NCBI GenBank assembly: GCA_900548505.1
Contig: URKI01000002.1
Location: 1-64,000, forward strand
Origin: an uncultured Oscillibacter sp.
GTDB taxonomy: Bacteria; Bacillota; Clostridia; Oscillospirales; Oscillospiraceae
Length of the DNA stretch: 64,000 bases
Reading direction: 5' to 3'
Positions 1 through 8,622 of this stretch are shown piece after piece. The notes under the pieces were generated by a model. It was given only the letters and a program-made list of their open reading frames with translations. It was not told the origin of the DNA and searched no databases. How positions within the stretch are numbered: position 1 is the first letter of the stretch; every line of letters starts with the position of its first letter. Made by a program: the position numbers and the translations under genes.

Positions 1-2
1 GC

Positions 3-233
3 GGGATGCTGGCCATCCTGGGCGCCTGCGCGTATCCGTTTTTGCAGCTGGGCATCCAGTACCTGCTCTATAAGCTGGCAGGATTCCTCTCCGCCATGGT
101 GGGCCCGCCGGAGCTGTGCAGGCTCATCGACGGCCTGGGCGGCGCGTTCGGGCTGGTGCTGGGCATGACCGGCGCGTGTGCGCTGCTGCTGTTGGTGTCG
201 CTGCTTTCGTTTGCGGGGGCGGTGGTGCCATGA
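3..233 (+). CDS. spoIIIAE: Stage III sporulation protein AE, C-terminal fragment
   Basis: The gene is cut by the left edge, and only about the last 76 residues are present. They form hydrophobic helices with small residues, as in the C-terminal membrane part of SpoIIIAE, a component of the mother-cell channel to the forespore. The stop overlaps the next start (ATGA at 230-233), and spoIIIAF, AG and AH follow in order, which fixes the identity better than the short sequence alone. The upstream part cannot be assessed. Confidence 0.8.
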   Translation, partial: GMLAILGACAYPFLQLGIQYLLYKLAGFLSAMVGPPELCRLIDGLGGAFGLVLGMTGACALLLLVSLLSFAGAVVP

Positions 234-703
234 TGGAGGGACTGCGGCAATGGATCATCTCCCTGACGGCCCTCTGCATGCTGCTGGCGCTTTTGCGGGT
301 GCTGGTGCCGGGCGGGACCATGGGCCGGGTGGCCGCCTTTGTGGGAGGACTGGTGCTCCTGGCAGCGCTGGCCCGTCCGCTGTCGGAGTTGGGGGCCGTC
401 CGCCTGGCGCTGCCGGATTACGCCGGGGAGATCGAGCGGCTGCAGCGGCAGCTGGAAGAAGAGAACGAAGCGGCCCTTGCCGATGGCATAGCGGAGCGGA
501 CGGAGGCATATATATCGGACAAAGCCGCTTCCATGGGCCTTGCGGGGGCGTGCAGGGTGGAGACCAGGGCCGGGGAGGACGGCATCCCGCTGCCCTGGTC
601 GGTGGAGCTGGAGATGCCCCGGTCGGCGGAGCTGGCGGCGTGGATAGAGGAAGAGCTGGACATCCCATCGGAGAGGCAGGTTTGGCATGGAGCGGAAGGG
701 TAA
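230..703 (+). CDS. spoIIIAF: Stage III sporulation protein AF
   Basis: This 157-residue protein has two N-terminal membrane helices (about residues 5-50), then a coiled coil rich in Glu and Leu and a small soluble domain. That is the SpoIIIAF layout, an accessory protein of the SpoIIIA-SpoIIQ complex of the engulfed forespore. The ATG at 230 overlaps the spoIIIAE stop and is followed by a second ATG at 233. The 3' end overlaps spoIIIAG by 17 bases, so the genes are probably translationally coupled. Sequence identity is weak in this family, so the call rests partly on order. Confidence 0.85.
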   Translation: MMEGLRQWIISLTALCMLLALLRVLVPGGTMGRVAAFVGGLVLLAALARPLSELGAVRLALPDYAGEIERLQRQLEEENEAALADGIAERTEAYISDKAASMGLAGACRVETRAGEDGIPLPWSVELEMPRSAELAAWIEEELDIPSERQVWHGAEG

Positions 704-1211
704 AGTTGAAGGAGTGCGAAGGCTATGGGACAGATACAAATACGTGGGACTGGTGACGCTGATCGGCGCCGCGCTGCTGTTATGGCCGAGTGGGAGCGGC
801 TCCACCGCCAGTCCCAGCAACAACAGCAGCGCAGAGAGCGTCGTGGAGGCGCAGGAGCTGGCACAGGAGCTGGAGGAGATCTTGGGCAGGATGGAGGGCG
901 TTGGGCAGGTGCAGGTGCTGCTGACGGTGCAAAACGACGGGCAGCGCCAGCTTGCTGCGGATGGGGAGCTCTCCTACAGCGGCTCGCCCCAGGCGCCGGA
1001 GGACTATCGGCGCACCAGCGAGACAGTGCTGGTGGACGGAGCGGAGGGCGACGAGCCGGTGGTGACCCAACGGACCAGTCCCACGTACCGGGGCGCGCTG
1101 GTGGTGTGTCAGGGGGGCGGCCAGGCGTCGGTGCGTCTGGCGGTAACGGAGGCGGTAACGGTGCTGACCGGGCTTCCCGCAGACCGCGTCACCGTGGCAA
1201 AATGTCAGTGA
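687..1211 (+). CDS. spoIIIAG: Stage III sporulation protein AG
   Basis: This 174-residue protein has a basic N-terminus, one membrane helix at about residues 19-35, a polar Ser/Asn-rich linker, then a ring-building-motif domain with the LEEILGRMEGVGQVQVLLT stretch typical of SpoIIIAG. The family forms a large ring in the intermembrane space between mother cell and forespore, related to secretion-system rings. It starts inside the end of spoIIIAF and is followed 23 bases later by spoIIIAH. Expression is expected under sigma-E from a promoter upstream of the window. Confidence 0.9.
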   Translation: MERKGKVEGVRRLWDRYKYVGLVTLIGAALLLWPSGSGSTASPSNNSSAESVVEAQELAQELEEILGRMEGVGQVQVLLTVQNDGQRQLAADGELSYSGSPQAPEDYRRTSETVLVDGAEGDEPVVTQRTSPTYRGALVVCQGGGQASVRLAVTEAVTVLTGLPADRVTVAKCQ

Positions 1212-1234
1212 TCATCTGGAGGAGGAGAGGAGAA

Positions 1235-1846
1235 ATGAAGAGCAGATTCAAGCGCAACGCAGTGGTGGTGACCATGGCGCTGCTGGTATGCGCCGCGGCG
1301 GCGCTCAACTGGAAGTACACGGGCCAGCAGGCAACCGGCACGGCGCAGACAGGGCAGACGACCCAGCAGACAGAGCAGCAGGGCGATGGCACGAAGATCC
1401 TGGGGGAGGCGGAACTGGTGTCCGGCGTGGAGGATGACGGCGTCCAGGAGGCCTCGGCGGGCGCCGGGGACGAGGAGGCCGTGTATACCGGCTCGGACTA
1501 TTTTGCCTCCGCCCGGCTGACCCGCCAGCAGGCCCGGGACAGCGCCGTGTCCCTTTTGCAGGAGGCGGCGGAGCAGGAGGGAGCCGGTGAGGCGGCGGCT
1601 ACGGAGGCTTCCGAGGGCATCGCCGTGCTGGCGGGCTATACCATGAAAGAGGCGCAGATCGAAAATCTGGTGACGGCCAAGGGCTACGCGGACTGCGTTG
1701 CGTTCATGGGCGATGAGGGCGTGAGCGTGGTGGTGGCCACAGAGACGGGAGAGCTGACGGCGGAGGACGTGGCCAAGATCACGGATATCACCGTCAACGA
1801 GACCGGGTACGCGGCCAGCAGCGTGCGGATCATGGCGGCAAATTAA
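1235..1846 (+). CDS. spoIIIAH: Stage III sporulation protein AH
   Basis: This 203-residue protein has a single N-terminal membrane helix (about residues 9-22), a low-complexity Thr/Gln/Gly linker, and a C-terminal ring-building-motif domain. SpoIIIAH is the mother-cell partner that binds SpoIIQ across the forespore membrane. The ATG at 1235 follows a good GGAGGAGAGG ribosome site, and longer in-frame starts run back through spoIIIAG. The linker is long and unusually rich in Gln and Thr. It is the last gene of the spoIIIA run, and a vegetative-type promoter follows. Confidence 0.88.
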   Translation: MKSRFKRNAVVVTMALLVCAAAALNWKYTGQQATGTAQTGQTTQQTEQQGDGTKILGEAELVSGVEDDGVQEASAGAGDEEAVYTGSDYFASARLTRQQARDSAVSLLQEAAEQEGAGEAAATEASEGIAVLAGYTMKEAQIENLVTAKGYADCVAFMGDEGVSVVVATETGELTAEDVAKITDITVNETGYAASSVRIMAAN

Positions 1847-1849
1847 AGG

Positions 1850-1878
1850 TTGTAATTTTTCCCGCTCCATGGTAAAAT
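1850..1878 (+). promoter_or_regulatory. Sigma-A-type promoter for asp23-like/nusB genes
   Basis: TTGTAA at 1850-1855, a 17-base spacer, and TAAAAT at 1873-1878. It lies in the only gap between the sporulation genes and the housekeeping run, so it probably gives vegetative expression of the genes that follow. Confidence 0.6.
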
Positions 1879-1943
1879 AACTATCCAGTAATGTAGGGAG
1901 ACAGGCATGCCTGCTTCCCAAGGACGGATAAGGAGAAGATACC

Positions 1944-2321
1944 ATGGGCGAGAGCAAGGAATATATGACCCTGCCGGAGGAGAACGGCAGCATCAACATC
2001 TCCGAGGAGGTCATTGCAGCCATCGCCGTCGGCGCCGTTCGTGAGGTGGAGGGCGTTTCCGGCATGATGACCAACCTTGGCGGCAGCGTCACCGATCTGG
2101 TGAACAACAAGAAAAACGCCCACAAAGGTGCCAAGGGCGTGAAGATCGACATGACGGGCACGGCACTGTCGCTGGACCTGTACCTGACGGTGCAGTTCGG
2201 CCACCCCATCCCCGAGGTGGCGGAGAACGTGCAGAAGGCTGTGGCGTCTGCCATCGAGGCCATGACCGGCTGCTCTGTGGGCACTGTGAATATTCATGTG
2301 GGCGGCGTAACGCTGGCCTGA
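1944..2321 (+). CDS. Asp23/Gls24 family envelope stress protein
   Basis: This 125-residue protein is a full Asp23/Gls24 (DUF322) domain with GSINISEEVIAAIA near the start and a VNIHVGGVTL end. Family members sit at the cytoplasmic face of the membrane and are linked to envelope homeostasis. No enzymatic activity is known. An AAGGAG site lies 8 bases before the ATG at 1944. A member of this family between spoIIIAH and nusB is the usual Clostridia arrangement. Confidence 0.9.
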   Translation: MGESKEYMTLPEENGSINISEEVIAAIAVGAVREVEGVSGMMTNLGGSVTDLVNNKKNAHKGAKGVKIDMTGTALSLDLYLTVQFGHPIPEVAENVQKAVASAIEAMTGCSVGTVNIHVGGVTLA

Positions 2322-2369
2322 AGTGCACGCATGCGTGCGTTTACGAGAGAGAAAAGGACGATTTGATTT

Positions 2370-2816
2370 ATGGTACGGAATACCGCACGGGAAATAGCGA
2401 TCCACCTTTCCTACGAGCTGAGCTTTACGGACCGGTCCACCGACGAGCTGCTGGATGAGCGGCTGACGCCGGAGACCTTTGCCGCACTGGCGTCGGAGGA
2501 CGATCTGTACGCCGAGGCGCCCAACGCCAAGCAGGCCGAGTATATCCGCCGGCTGGTCCACGGCGTGGCGGAGCACGGCGCCGAGCTGGACGGCTATATC
2601 GCAAAATACGCCAAGGGCTGGAATTTTGCCCGTATTCCGCTGGTGGCGTCGGCCATCATGCGGGTGGCCATGTATGAGATCCTCTACATGCCGGATATCC
2701 CCAACGGCGTTTCCATCAACGAGGCGGTGGAGATCGCGAAGAAATACGAGACGCCGGAGACGGTGAAGTTTATCAACGGAATCCTTGGCAGTTTTGTGCG
2801 CCAGGAGACCGTCTGA
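2370..2816 (+). CDS. nusB: Transcription antitermination factor NusB
   Basis: This 148-residue all-helical protein has the family size and the C-terminal signatures PNGVSINEAVEIAKKY and KFINGILG. NusB binds boxA RNA with NusE (S10) and supports rRNA antitermination. It is preceded by the asp23-like gene with a 48-base gap and followed by a hairpin before xseA, consistent with partial attenuation inside the operon. The ATG at 2370 has a weak AAAGGA site about 11 bases upstream. Confidence 0.95.
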   Translation: MVRNTAREIAIHLSYELSFTDRSTDELLDERLTPETFAALASEDDLYAEAPNAKQAEYIRRLVHGVAEHGAELDGYIAKYAKGWNFARIPLVASAIMRVAMYEILYMPDIPNGVSINEAVEIAKKYETPETVKFINGILGSFVRQETV

Positions 2817-2828
2817 GTGAGCGCACGG

Positions 2829-2872
2829 GCAGAGCGGGACGCGGCATCAGCCGCTGTCCGGCTCTGCTTTTG
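2829..2872 (+). terminator. GC-rich hairpin between nusB and xseA
   Basis: GCAGAGCGGGACGCGGC pairs with GCCGCTGTCCGGCTCTGC across a short loop and is followed by TTTT. It looks like an intrinsic terminator or attenuator. xseA begins only about 20 bases later, so partial read-through is likely. Confidence 0.5.
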
Positions 2873-2892
2873 TGTGACGGCAAGGAGGCGTC

Positions 2893-4131
2893 ATGGAACA
2901 GCATATTTTCGGCGTGGCCGAGGTCAACCAGCTGGTCAAGCACCTGCTGGACGGGGAGCCTATGCTCTCGTCCATCTGCGTGCGGGGCGAGCTGTCCAAC
3001 TACAAAATGTATCCCTCCGGGCACCACTACTTTACCCTCAAGGACGCGGAGGGTGCCCTCCGGTGCGTCATGTTCAAGGGGGCGGCGTCCAAGCTGCGCT
3101 TCCGTCCGGAAAACGGCATGGCGGTGGTGGCGTCCGGCCGCATTACTGTGTTCCCCCGGGACGGAGCCTATCAGCTCTACTGCAATACCCTCTCGCCTCT
3201 GGGCGCGGGAGATCTGGCGGTGGCCTTTGAGCAGCTCAAGGCCAAGCTTCAGGCGGAGGGCCTTTTTGATCCGGCCCACAAAAAGCCGCTGCCGGCCTAT
3301 CCACAGCGCATCGCCGTGATCACCTCCGCCGCCGGTGCGGCAGTGCACGATATGATCCGCATCCTGCGGCGGCGCTATCCGCTGGCCAAAGTCATTTTGC
3401 TGCCTGTGCGGGTGCAGGGGGCGGAGGCGCCGCCGGAGATCGCGGGTGCCATCCGCTATGCGGACCGCTGGCACATCGGCGACGTGATCATCACGGGCCG
3501 GGGCGGCGGCTCCATGGAGGACCTGTGGGCCTTCAACGACGAGCGGGTGGCCCGTGCCATTTACGATTGCCAGACCCCCATTATCTCCGCCGTGGGACAT
3601 GAGCCGGATGTGACCATTTCTGATTTTGTGGCGGATGCCCGGGCTTCCACGCCGTCCAACGCGGCGGAGATCGCAGTGCCGGACCGCATGGATCTCACCC
3701 GGCAGCTGCGGGACATGCAGGTGCGTCTGGAGCAAAGCCAGATCGCCCGGCTGGAATCCCTGCGGCAGCGTCTGGAGACACTGGCAGACAAGCGGTGCCT
3801 GCGGGATCACGGAGCATACATCCAGGATCAGCGCATGGCGCTGGTGCATCTGCAGCAGCGGCTGGGAGATCTGGCCGGCGCGCAGATGGGCCGCAAGCGG
3901 CAACGCTTTTCGGCGCTGGCTGCATCTCTGGACGCCCTGAGCCCGCTTGCTGTGCTGGGCCGGGGCTATGCCGTGGCCCGGAACGAGCAGGGGACGATCT
4001 TGAAGAGCTGGCAGGATGTGACTGCCGACGAGACGGTGCGCGTGACATTAGGCGAGGGCGGATTTTCTGCCCGGGTCCTGGAGCCCTATGGGAAGGAGCA
4101 AGACGATGAGCGAAGAAAAGCAGACGTTTGA
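2893..4131 (+). CDS. xseA: Exodeoxyribonuclease VII large subunit
   Basis: This 412-residue protein starts with an OB-fold nucleic-acid-binding domain (about residues 1-100, with the GHHYFTLKDAEGALRCVMF pattern), then the catalytic domain with ITSAAGAAVHD and GRGGGSMEDLWAFND, a long coiled coil, and a C-terminal VLGRGYAV motif. It degrades single-stranded DNA to oligonucleotides with XseB. An AAGGAGG site precedes the ATG. It overlaps xseB by 26 bases, as expected for co-translated subunits. Confidence 0.97.
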   Translation: MEQHIFGVAEVNQLVKHLLDGEPMLSSICVRGELSNYKMYPSGHHYFTLKDAEGALRCVMFKGAASKLRFRPENGMAVVASGRITVFPRDGAYQLYCNTLSPLGAGDLAVAFEQLKAKLQAEGLFDPAHKKPLPAYPQRIAVITSAAGAAVHDMIRILRRRYPLAKVILLPVRVQGAEAPPEIAGAIRYADRWHIGDVIITGRGGGSMEDLWAFNDERVARAIYDCQTPIISAVGHEPDVTISDFVADARASTPSNAAEIAVPDRMDLTRQLRDMQVRLEQSQIARLESLRQRLETLADKRCLRDHGAYIQDQRMALVHLQQRLGDLAGAQMGRKRQRFSALAASLDALSPLAVLGRGYAVARNEQGTILKSWQDVTADETVRVTLGEGGFSARVLEPYGKEQDDERRKADV

Positions 4132-4339
4132 GCAGAAGCTGGGCCGGCTGGAGCAGATCGTGGCGGCCCTGGAAAAGGGGGACGCGCCTCTTGCGGACTC
4201 CCTGGCCCTGTTTACGGAGGGGACGACCCTGATCGCCCAGTGCTCCGACGAGCTGGATCGGGCGGAGCAGCAGGTGGTCAAGCTGATGAAGGGCAGCGAC
4301 GGTGCACCCGTGGAGCTGCCGTTTGAGGAGGAGACGTAA
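4106..4339 (+). CDS. xseB: Exodeoxyribonuclease VII small subunit
   Basis: This 77-residue helical protein begins MSEEKQTFEQKLGRLEQIV and has the LEKGDAPLADSLALFTEG core of XseB. It binds the coiled coil of the large subunit. The ATG at 4106 is chosen over 4088 because GGAAGGAGC lies just upstream and the family starts at this point. ispA follows after one base. Confidence 0.96.
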   Translation: MSEEKQTFEQKLGRLEQIVAALEKGDAPLADSLALFTEGTTLIAQCSDELDRAEQQVVKLMKGSDGAPVELPFEEET

Positions 4340-4340
4340 C

Positions 4341-5222
4341 ATGGAGAAGGCTTTGTTCGACCAGCGCTACAGTACGTACCGTCAGGTAGTGGAATCCTAT
4401 CTTGCCGGGCTGTTTTCCGAAAAGCCTCACTGGGCGGACCTCTATGAATCCATGCGGTACAGCCTCCTGGCGGGCGGCAAGCGCATCCGCCCGGTGCTGA
4501 CGCTGGAGTTTGCCCGCCTTGCAGGCTTAGAGAACTGGCAGACGGCACTGCCGGTAGGCTGCGCACTGGAGCTGGTGCATACCTACTCCCTCATTCACGA
4601 CGATCTTCCCTGCATGGACGATGACGATCTGCGCCGGGGCAAGCCCACCAACCACAAGGTCTACGGCGAGACCCTGGCCGTGCTGGCGGGCGACGCCCTG
4701 CAGCCGGAGGCGTTCCGCCTCATTTTGACGGCGCCGGAGCTGGACGACAGCCGCCGCGCCGCCTGCGCGCTGGAGCTGGCCCGCGCCGCCGGAGCCGACG
4801 GTATGGTGGCCGGCCAGGTGCTGGATACCCTCCATGCCCCCAAGACGGAGGAGGCACTGGGCGAGGTGCACCGGCTCAAGACCGGTGCCATGATCGCCGG
4901 TGCCTGCCGGATGGGCGTGCAGGCCGCCGGCGGCAGCGATGCCATGCTACGGGCCGCTACGGAATATGCCTATCAGCTGGGCATGGCGTTCCAGATCCGG
5001 GACGATCTGCTGGACGTGATCGGCGACGCCGCGGTATTCGGAAAGCCCATCGGCTCCGACCAGGAGGAGGGAAAGGTCACCTTCGTGGACCTGCTGGGCG
5101 TCGAAGGCTGCGAAAAGGCGGTGGAGCGCTGCACCCAGGCCGCCAAGGACGCGGTGGCCGGCATGGATGCGGAGGGCTTCCTCGCTGCCCTGGCGGACTC
5201 TCTGGCGGTTCGGGACCGGTAA
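4341..5222 (+). CDS. ispA: Polyprenyl (farnesyl) diphosphate synthase
   Basis: This 293-residue trans-isoprenyl diphosphate synthase has the first Asp-rich motif DDLPCMDDDDLRRG (about residues 87-100) and the second DDLLD (about 222). Known members condense isopentenyl diphosphate onto allylic diphosphates to make C15 or C20 chains; the product length here is inferred from the family. It ends the xse-isp run, is followed by a strong terminator, and its pathway partner dxs lies 4 kb downstream. Confidence 0.94.
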   Translation: MEKALFDQRYSTYRQVVESYLAGLFSEKPHWADLYESMRYSLLAGGKRIRPVLTLEFARLAGLENWQTALPVGCALELVHTYSLIHDDLPCMDDDDLRRGKPTNHKVYGETLAVLAGDALQPEAFRLILTAPELDDSRRAACALELARAAGADGMVAGQVLDTLHAPKTEEALGEVHRLKTGAMIAGACRMGVQAAGGSDAMLRAATEYAYQLGMAFQIRDDLLDVIGDAAVFGKPIGSDQEEGKVTFVDLLGVEGCEKAVERCTQAAKDAVAGMDAEGFLAALADSLAVRDR

Positions 5223-5240
5223 AGAAAATCGCATATACGA

Positions 5241-5275
5241 ACAAGGAGATCCTGCTGGATCTCCTTGTTTTTTTG
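5241..5275 (+). terminator. Rho-independent terminator after ispA
   Basis: A 12-base perfect stem (ACAAGGAGATCC with GGATCTCCTTGT) with a TGCT loop and a run of T from 5268. Confidence 0.92.
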
Positions 5276-5309
5276 TGAAGTTTACCGGAAGAGATTGGAC
5301 CCAAATGTA

Positions 5310-5339
5310 TTGACGATATCAGAGGTCAGATGCTATAAT
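5310..5339 (+). promoter_or_regulatory. Sigma-A-type promoter for symporter/mmuM operon
   Basis: TTGACG at 5310-5315, an 18-base spacer and TATAAT at 5334-5339, about 50 bases before the symporter start. Confidence 0.75.
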
Positions 5340-5388
5340 ACGGCAATTTAGTGTGTGAAAGGGTCACATAATCAAGGGAGGAATGTAC

Positions 5389-6822
5389 ATGCTGCTGCAA
5401 ATTATAACCACCATCTCCGACTTTTTGTGGGGAACGCCGATGACGGTGGCCCTGGTGGGAACCGGACTGTATCTGGGGATCCGCTTTGGGTTTCGTTATA
5501 ATTTCCGAAAGGTAGGCTTCAACTTCAAAAATACCTTCGGAAAGATGTTCCGCAAGGGGGAAGGCGCCGGCACAGTTTCCGGCTTTGCCGCTGCCTGCAC
5601 GGCCATGGCCAATACCATCGGCGTGGGCAATATCGGCGGTGTGGCCACAGCCATCGTCGCCGGCGGTCCCGGCGCGGTGTTCTGGATGTGGGTATCGGGC
5701 CTTCTGGGCATGTCCACCAAGGCCTGCGAGATCATTCTGGGCCAGCGGTACCGGGTCAAGTACAGCCAGTCCATGGATGAGTACATGTGCGACCGCTCCT
5801 TCGTTATGCGCAATGCCCTGGGATGGAAGAAGGGCGCCGTGGTGCTGGCGGTGGCCTGCTTCGTGCTGGGGCCGTGGACCTGCTGCGTGCAGACGGAGTC
5901 TGTGACCGGCGCCTTGCAGGAGGGCTTCGGCATCGACCCCACCATCTCAGTCATCGTGCTGGGTCTGACCTGCTTTTTGACCATCGCCGGCGGCCTCAAG
6001 CGGATCTCTTCCATCATGGAGCGTGTGGTGCCTTTCATGGCCATGCTCTATATTCTGGGCGGTATTGGGATTTTGCTGATGAATCTGCCCCAGGTGCCCT
6101 CCGCCGTCGCGCTGATCTTCAAGAGCGCCTTTACCCCCATGGCCGGCGTGGGCGGCTTTGCAGGCGCCACCGTGCGGGACGCCATCCGTTACGGCATCGC
6201 CCGCGGCCTCTATTCCAACGACGCGGGCACCGGCTACGGCATCATCGCCCACGCCTCCGCCAAGACGGATCACCCGGTACGTCAGGCGTCCTGGGGCTGG
6301 GGTGAGGTGTTTCTGGATACCATCGTGGTCTGCTCGGTGACGGCGCTTTCCCTGATCCTCACCAACGCCTATATCGACTACCCGGATGTGGACAGCGCCC
6401 AGCTGACCACCGTGGCCTTCAAGGTGGCGTTCGGTCCCTTCGGCGGCTGGTTCATGGCCATCGCCATCACCATTTTCGCCTGGACCACCATCATCGGCAT
6501 GTATTACAGCTGCGAAAAGTCCGTGAACTACGCTTTTGGTGACACCAAGGCCAACCGTCGGGCTACCTGGGTGTACATGGTGTACTACATGCTGCCCTGC
6601 GTGCTGTTTTACAACATCGAGGCGGATACCCTGTGGGCTATGACGGACCTGCTCTCCGCCATTTACGTCATCATCACGCTGTTGTTTATCTACAGCAAGC
6701 AGAAAGAGATCTTCCGCCTGTTCCACGACTTCTGGGACCGCTTCGTACCGGCCCAGGAGCGGGGCGAACACCCGGAGCCGGTGGTTTACGGCCAGGCCCC
6801 GGACGCGGGAAAGGAGGCGTGA
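5389..6822 (+). CDS. AGCS family sodium:amino acid symporter
   Basis: This integral membrane protein of about 477 residues has roughly ten or more helices and the family signature region NTIGVGNIGGVATAIVAGGPGAVFWMW written in pieces around residues 75-105. AGCS proteins import alanine or glycine with sodium. AGGGAGG at 5375-5381 fits the ATG at 5389 better than the ATG at 5383. The gene stops 3 bases before a homocysteine S-methyltransferase gene, so the substrate may be tied to methionine metabolism, but this is only inferred from the neighbour. Confidence 0.9.
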   Translation: MLLQIITTISDFLWGTPMTVALVGTGLYLGIRFGFRYNFRKVGFNFKNTFGKMFRKGEGAGTVSGFAAACTAMANTIGVGNIGGVATAIVAGGPGAVFWMWVSGLLGMSTKACEIILGQRYRVKYSQSMDEYMCDRSFVMRNALGWKKGAVVLAVACFVLGPWTCCVQTESVTGALQEGFGIDPTISVIVLGLTCFLTIAGGLKRISSIMERVVPFMAMLYILGGIGILLMNLPQVPSAVALIFKSAFTPMAGVGGFAGATVRDAIRYGIARGLYSNDAGTGYGIIAHASAKTDHPVRQASWGWGEVFLDTIVVCSVTALSLILTNAYIDYPDVDSAQLTTVAFKVAFGPFGGWFMAIAITIFAWTTIIGMYYSCEKSVNYAFGDTKANRRATWVYMVYYMLPCVLFYNIEADTLWAMTDLLSAIYVIITLLFIYSKQKEIFRLFHDFWDRFVPAQERGEHPEPVVYGQAPDAGKEA

Positions 6823-6825
6823 GCC

Positions 6826-7782
6826 GTGCGGATCGCATTGGATGAGGTGCTGGCCCAGCAGAAGATCCTGCTGCTGGACGGGTCCATGTCCACGCCGCTG
6901 GAGGCCATGGGCTGTGATCTGAACGATCCCCTCTGGACGGCCCGAGCCCTGGCAGAGCGGCCGGAGCTGGTGCGGAAGGTGCATCTGGACTATTTCCGCG
7001 CCGGTGCCGATGCCGGGATCACCGACAGTTACCAGGCCACCATCCCCGGCCTCACGGAGCGGGGCTACAGCCTGCGGGAGGCGGAGGACCTGATCGCCCG
7101 CTCCGTGGAGCTTTTCCAGGAGGCCCGCTGTGCGTGGTGGGAGGAAGAGGGCCGCGGCAGCGGACGGCCTATGCCGCTGTGCCTGGGCAGCGTGGGCCCC
7201 TACGGTGCCTATCTTGCGGACGGCTCTGAGTACCGGGGCAACTATGGCGTCAGCGACCAGGTGCTCCGGGACTTCCACCGCCGCCGGATGGAGATCTTGT
7301 GGGAGGCGGGCGCGGACCTGCTGGCCCTGGAGACCATGCCCTCGCTGCATGAGGCGCGCATTGCCGCCGACCTTGCCGAGGAGCTGGGAGCGGACTACTA
7401 CGTGAGCTTTTCCTGCCGGGACGGCGGTCACATCTGCGAGGGGGACAGCGTGGAGGACTGCGCCCGGACCTTGGCGGAGGGGCATCCCCACCTGCGGATG
7501 ATCGGCGTGAACTGCACGCCGCCGCAGTTTGCGGAATCCCTTGTGACGCGTCTGCATGGCTGCTGCGGCCTGCCGGTGGTGGTGTATCCCAACAGCGGGG
7601 AGACCTACGACCCGGCCACCAAGACCTGGCACGGGACGCCCGGCGGCCCTGATTTCGGGGACTATGCCCGTCGCTGGATGCGGGCAGGCGCCGCGGCGGT
7701 GGGCGGCTGCTGCCGAACGGTGGACAGTCACATCCGCCAGGCGGCACGGTCCAGAGAGGTCTATTTGAAGCTTGGACGGTAA
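6826..7782 (+). CDS. mmuM: Homocysteine S-methyltransferase family protein (MmuM-like)
   Basis: This 318-residue TIM-barrel methyltransferase keeps the zinc ligands: a Cys in GVNCTPP (about residue 229) and the Cys pair in VGGCCRTV (about 294-295). The N-terminal LLDGSMSTPLEAMG matches the family start. MmuM transfers a methyl group from S-methylmethionine or S-adenosylmethionine to homocysteine to give methionine. Start is GTG at 6826 with AAGGAGG at 6811-6817. It is co-transcribed with the upstream symporter and followed by a hairpin. Confidence 0.9.
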   Translation: MRIALDEVLAQQKILLLDGSMSTPLEAMGCDLNDPLWTARALAERPELVRKVHLDYFRAGADAGITDSYQATIPGLTERGYSLREAEDLIARSVELFQEARCAWWEEEGRGSGRPMPLCLGSVGPYGAYLADGSEYRGNYGVSDQVLRDFHRRRMEILWEAGADLLALETMPSLHEARIAADLAEELGADYYVSFSCRDGGHICEGDSVEDCARTLAEGHPHLRMIGVNCTPPQFAESLVTRLHGCCGLPVVVYPNSGETYDPATKTWHGTPGGPDFGDYARRWMRAGAAAVGGCCRTVDSHIRQAARSREVYLKLGR

Positions 7783-7788
7783 ATGATG

Positions 7789-7825
7789 AAAGCGGCTTTC
7801 CTGAAATTTCAGGAAAGCCGCTTTT
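7789..7825 (+). terminator. Terminator after mmuM
   Basis: A long perfect inverted repeat, AAAGCGGCTTTCCTGAAA facing TTTCAGGAAAGCCGCTTT, ends in TTTT. It closes the symporter/mmuM unit before the OLE promoter. Confidence 0.85.
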
Positions 7826-7896
7826 GATTTGCAGTTTTGGTATGGAAAAAGGGCACTTGGACAAGAAAAATTCACATTTTGCATATGCAATGAATA

Positions 7897-7925
7897 TTGT
7901 ATATTTATCGCTGCCGTGCTATACT
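7897..7925 (+). promoter_or_regulatory. Promoter of the OLE-like RNA
   Basis: TTGTAT at 7897-7902, a 17-base spacer and TATACT at 7920-7925. The predicted start near 7932 coincides with the 5' arm of the RNA's closing stem. Confidence 0.75.
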
Positions 7926-7931
7926 AAGAAA

Positions 7932-8588
7932 TGCTAAGCGGCGGCGCAGTATTCTAGTCAGATCTGCCGTTTCCTAAGGAGGGCCTAAAAATCCTCTGAA
8001 GGGCACACCGATGAAACCTCTGGTGCCTGCTTGATACGCCCAGTGTTGGGTGGGTGCTGGGGGGAAGCGCGCCACGCGCGCTTGCGGACTCAGGGCGCTT
8101 TCCAATGGCATGGTTATCCCGACCCTGTTTCCGTGGAGACCTGCTGTTGTGCACAGACGTACGCCTTCTGGTAATTCCGGCCTGTGTACGAAGCAGATGA
8201 CTGAACCTGCAATGCGGTGCATCGGCCCCGGTCGGGGCCGTAACGCTGTGTGCAGATGTAGCCTGCCTTGCGTGGGGCGGGTGAATGGAGGAACAACGCC
8301 GCGGGTTGCTCTGGCCAGAGTGTATGTCGGCGATCGCCTCCTGAAACCCGGTCTGCAAAAGAGGCTAAAGAAGCGGACGGACTGTGGTGGAAATCACCTA
8401 GGCTGTCATATGGATGGAAAAAGGATTGCAGTGCGGACTAAGTGGCAGTCGGGCCGCAGGGACGGCGACGCCCTGCCGCGGCGCTGAAAGGGGAACCGCC
8501 TCCATCGGCAACGAGAGGTGCGCCGCGGGGAAATCCTACCCGTACCTAAGCCGTAAGATTTACTTTTTCCATTGCCGCTGCCTTAGCA
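7932..8588 (+). ncRNA. ole: OLE RNA (ornate large extremophilic RNA)
   Basis: This 656-base stretch has no credible gene but has its own promoter and many GC-rich local hairpins. Its ends pair: GCTAAGCGGCGGCG at 7933-7946 with TTGCCGCTGCCTTAGC at 8572-8587, with one bulge and a few wobble pairs, as expected of one large folded RNA. OLE RNA is known as a ~610-nt structured RNA that sits immediately upstream of the gene for its membrane partner OapA, in an isoprenoid/DNA-repair cluster including ispA, xse, nusB, dxs and recN. Position, size, partner gene and cluster all match. The call rests on context and fold, as no covariance search was possible. Confidence 0.85.
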
Positions 8589-8622
8589 ATATAGAGTGTG
8601 ATCCTCTATGGAGGTTGATTGT

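Noticed and set aside
8050..8487. Short frames inside the OLE region
   Set aside because: No ribosome site, no family resemblance, and the DNA is better explained by a folded RNA with paired ends.
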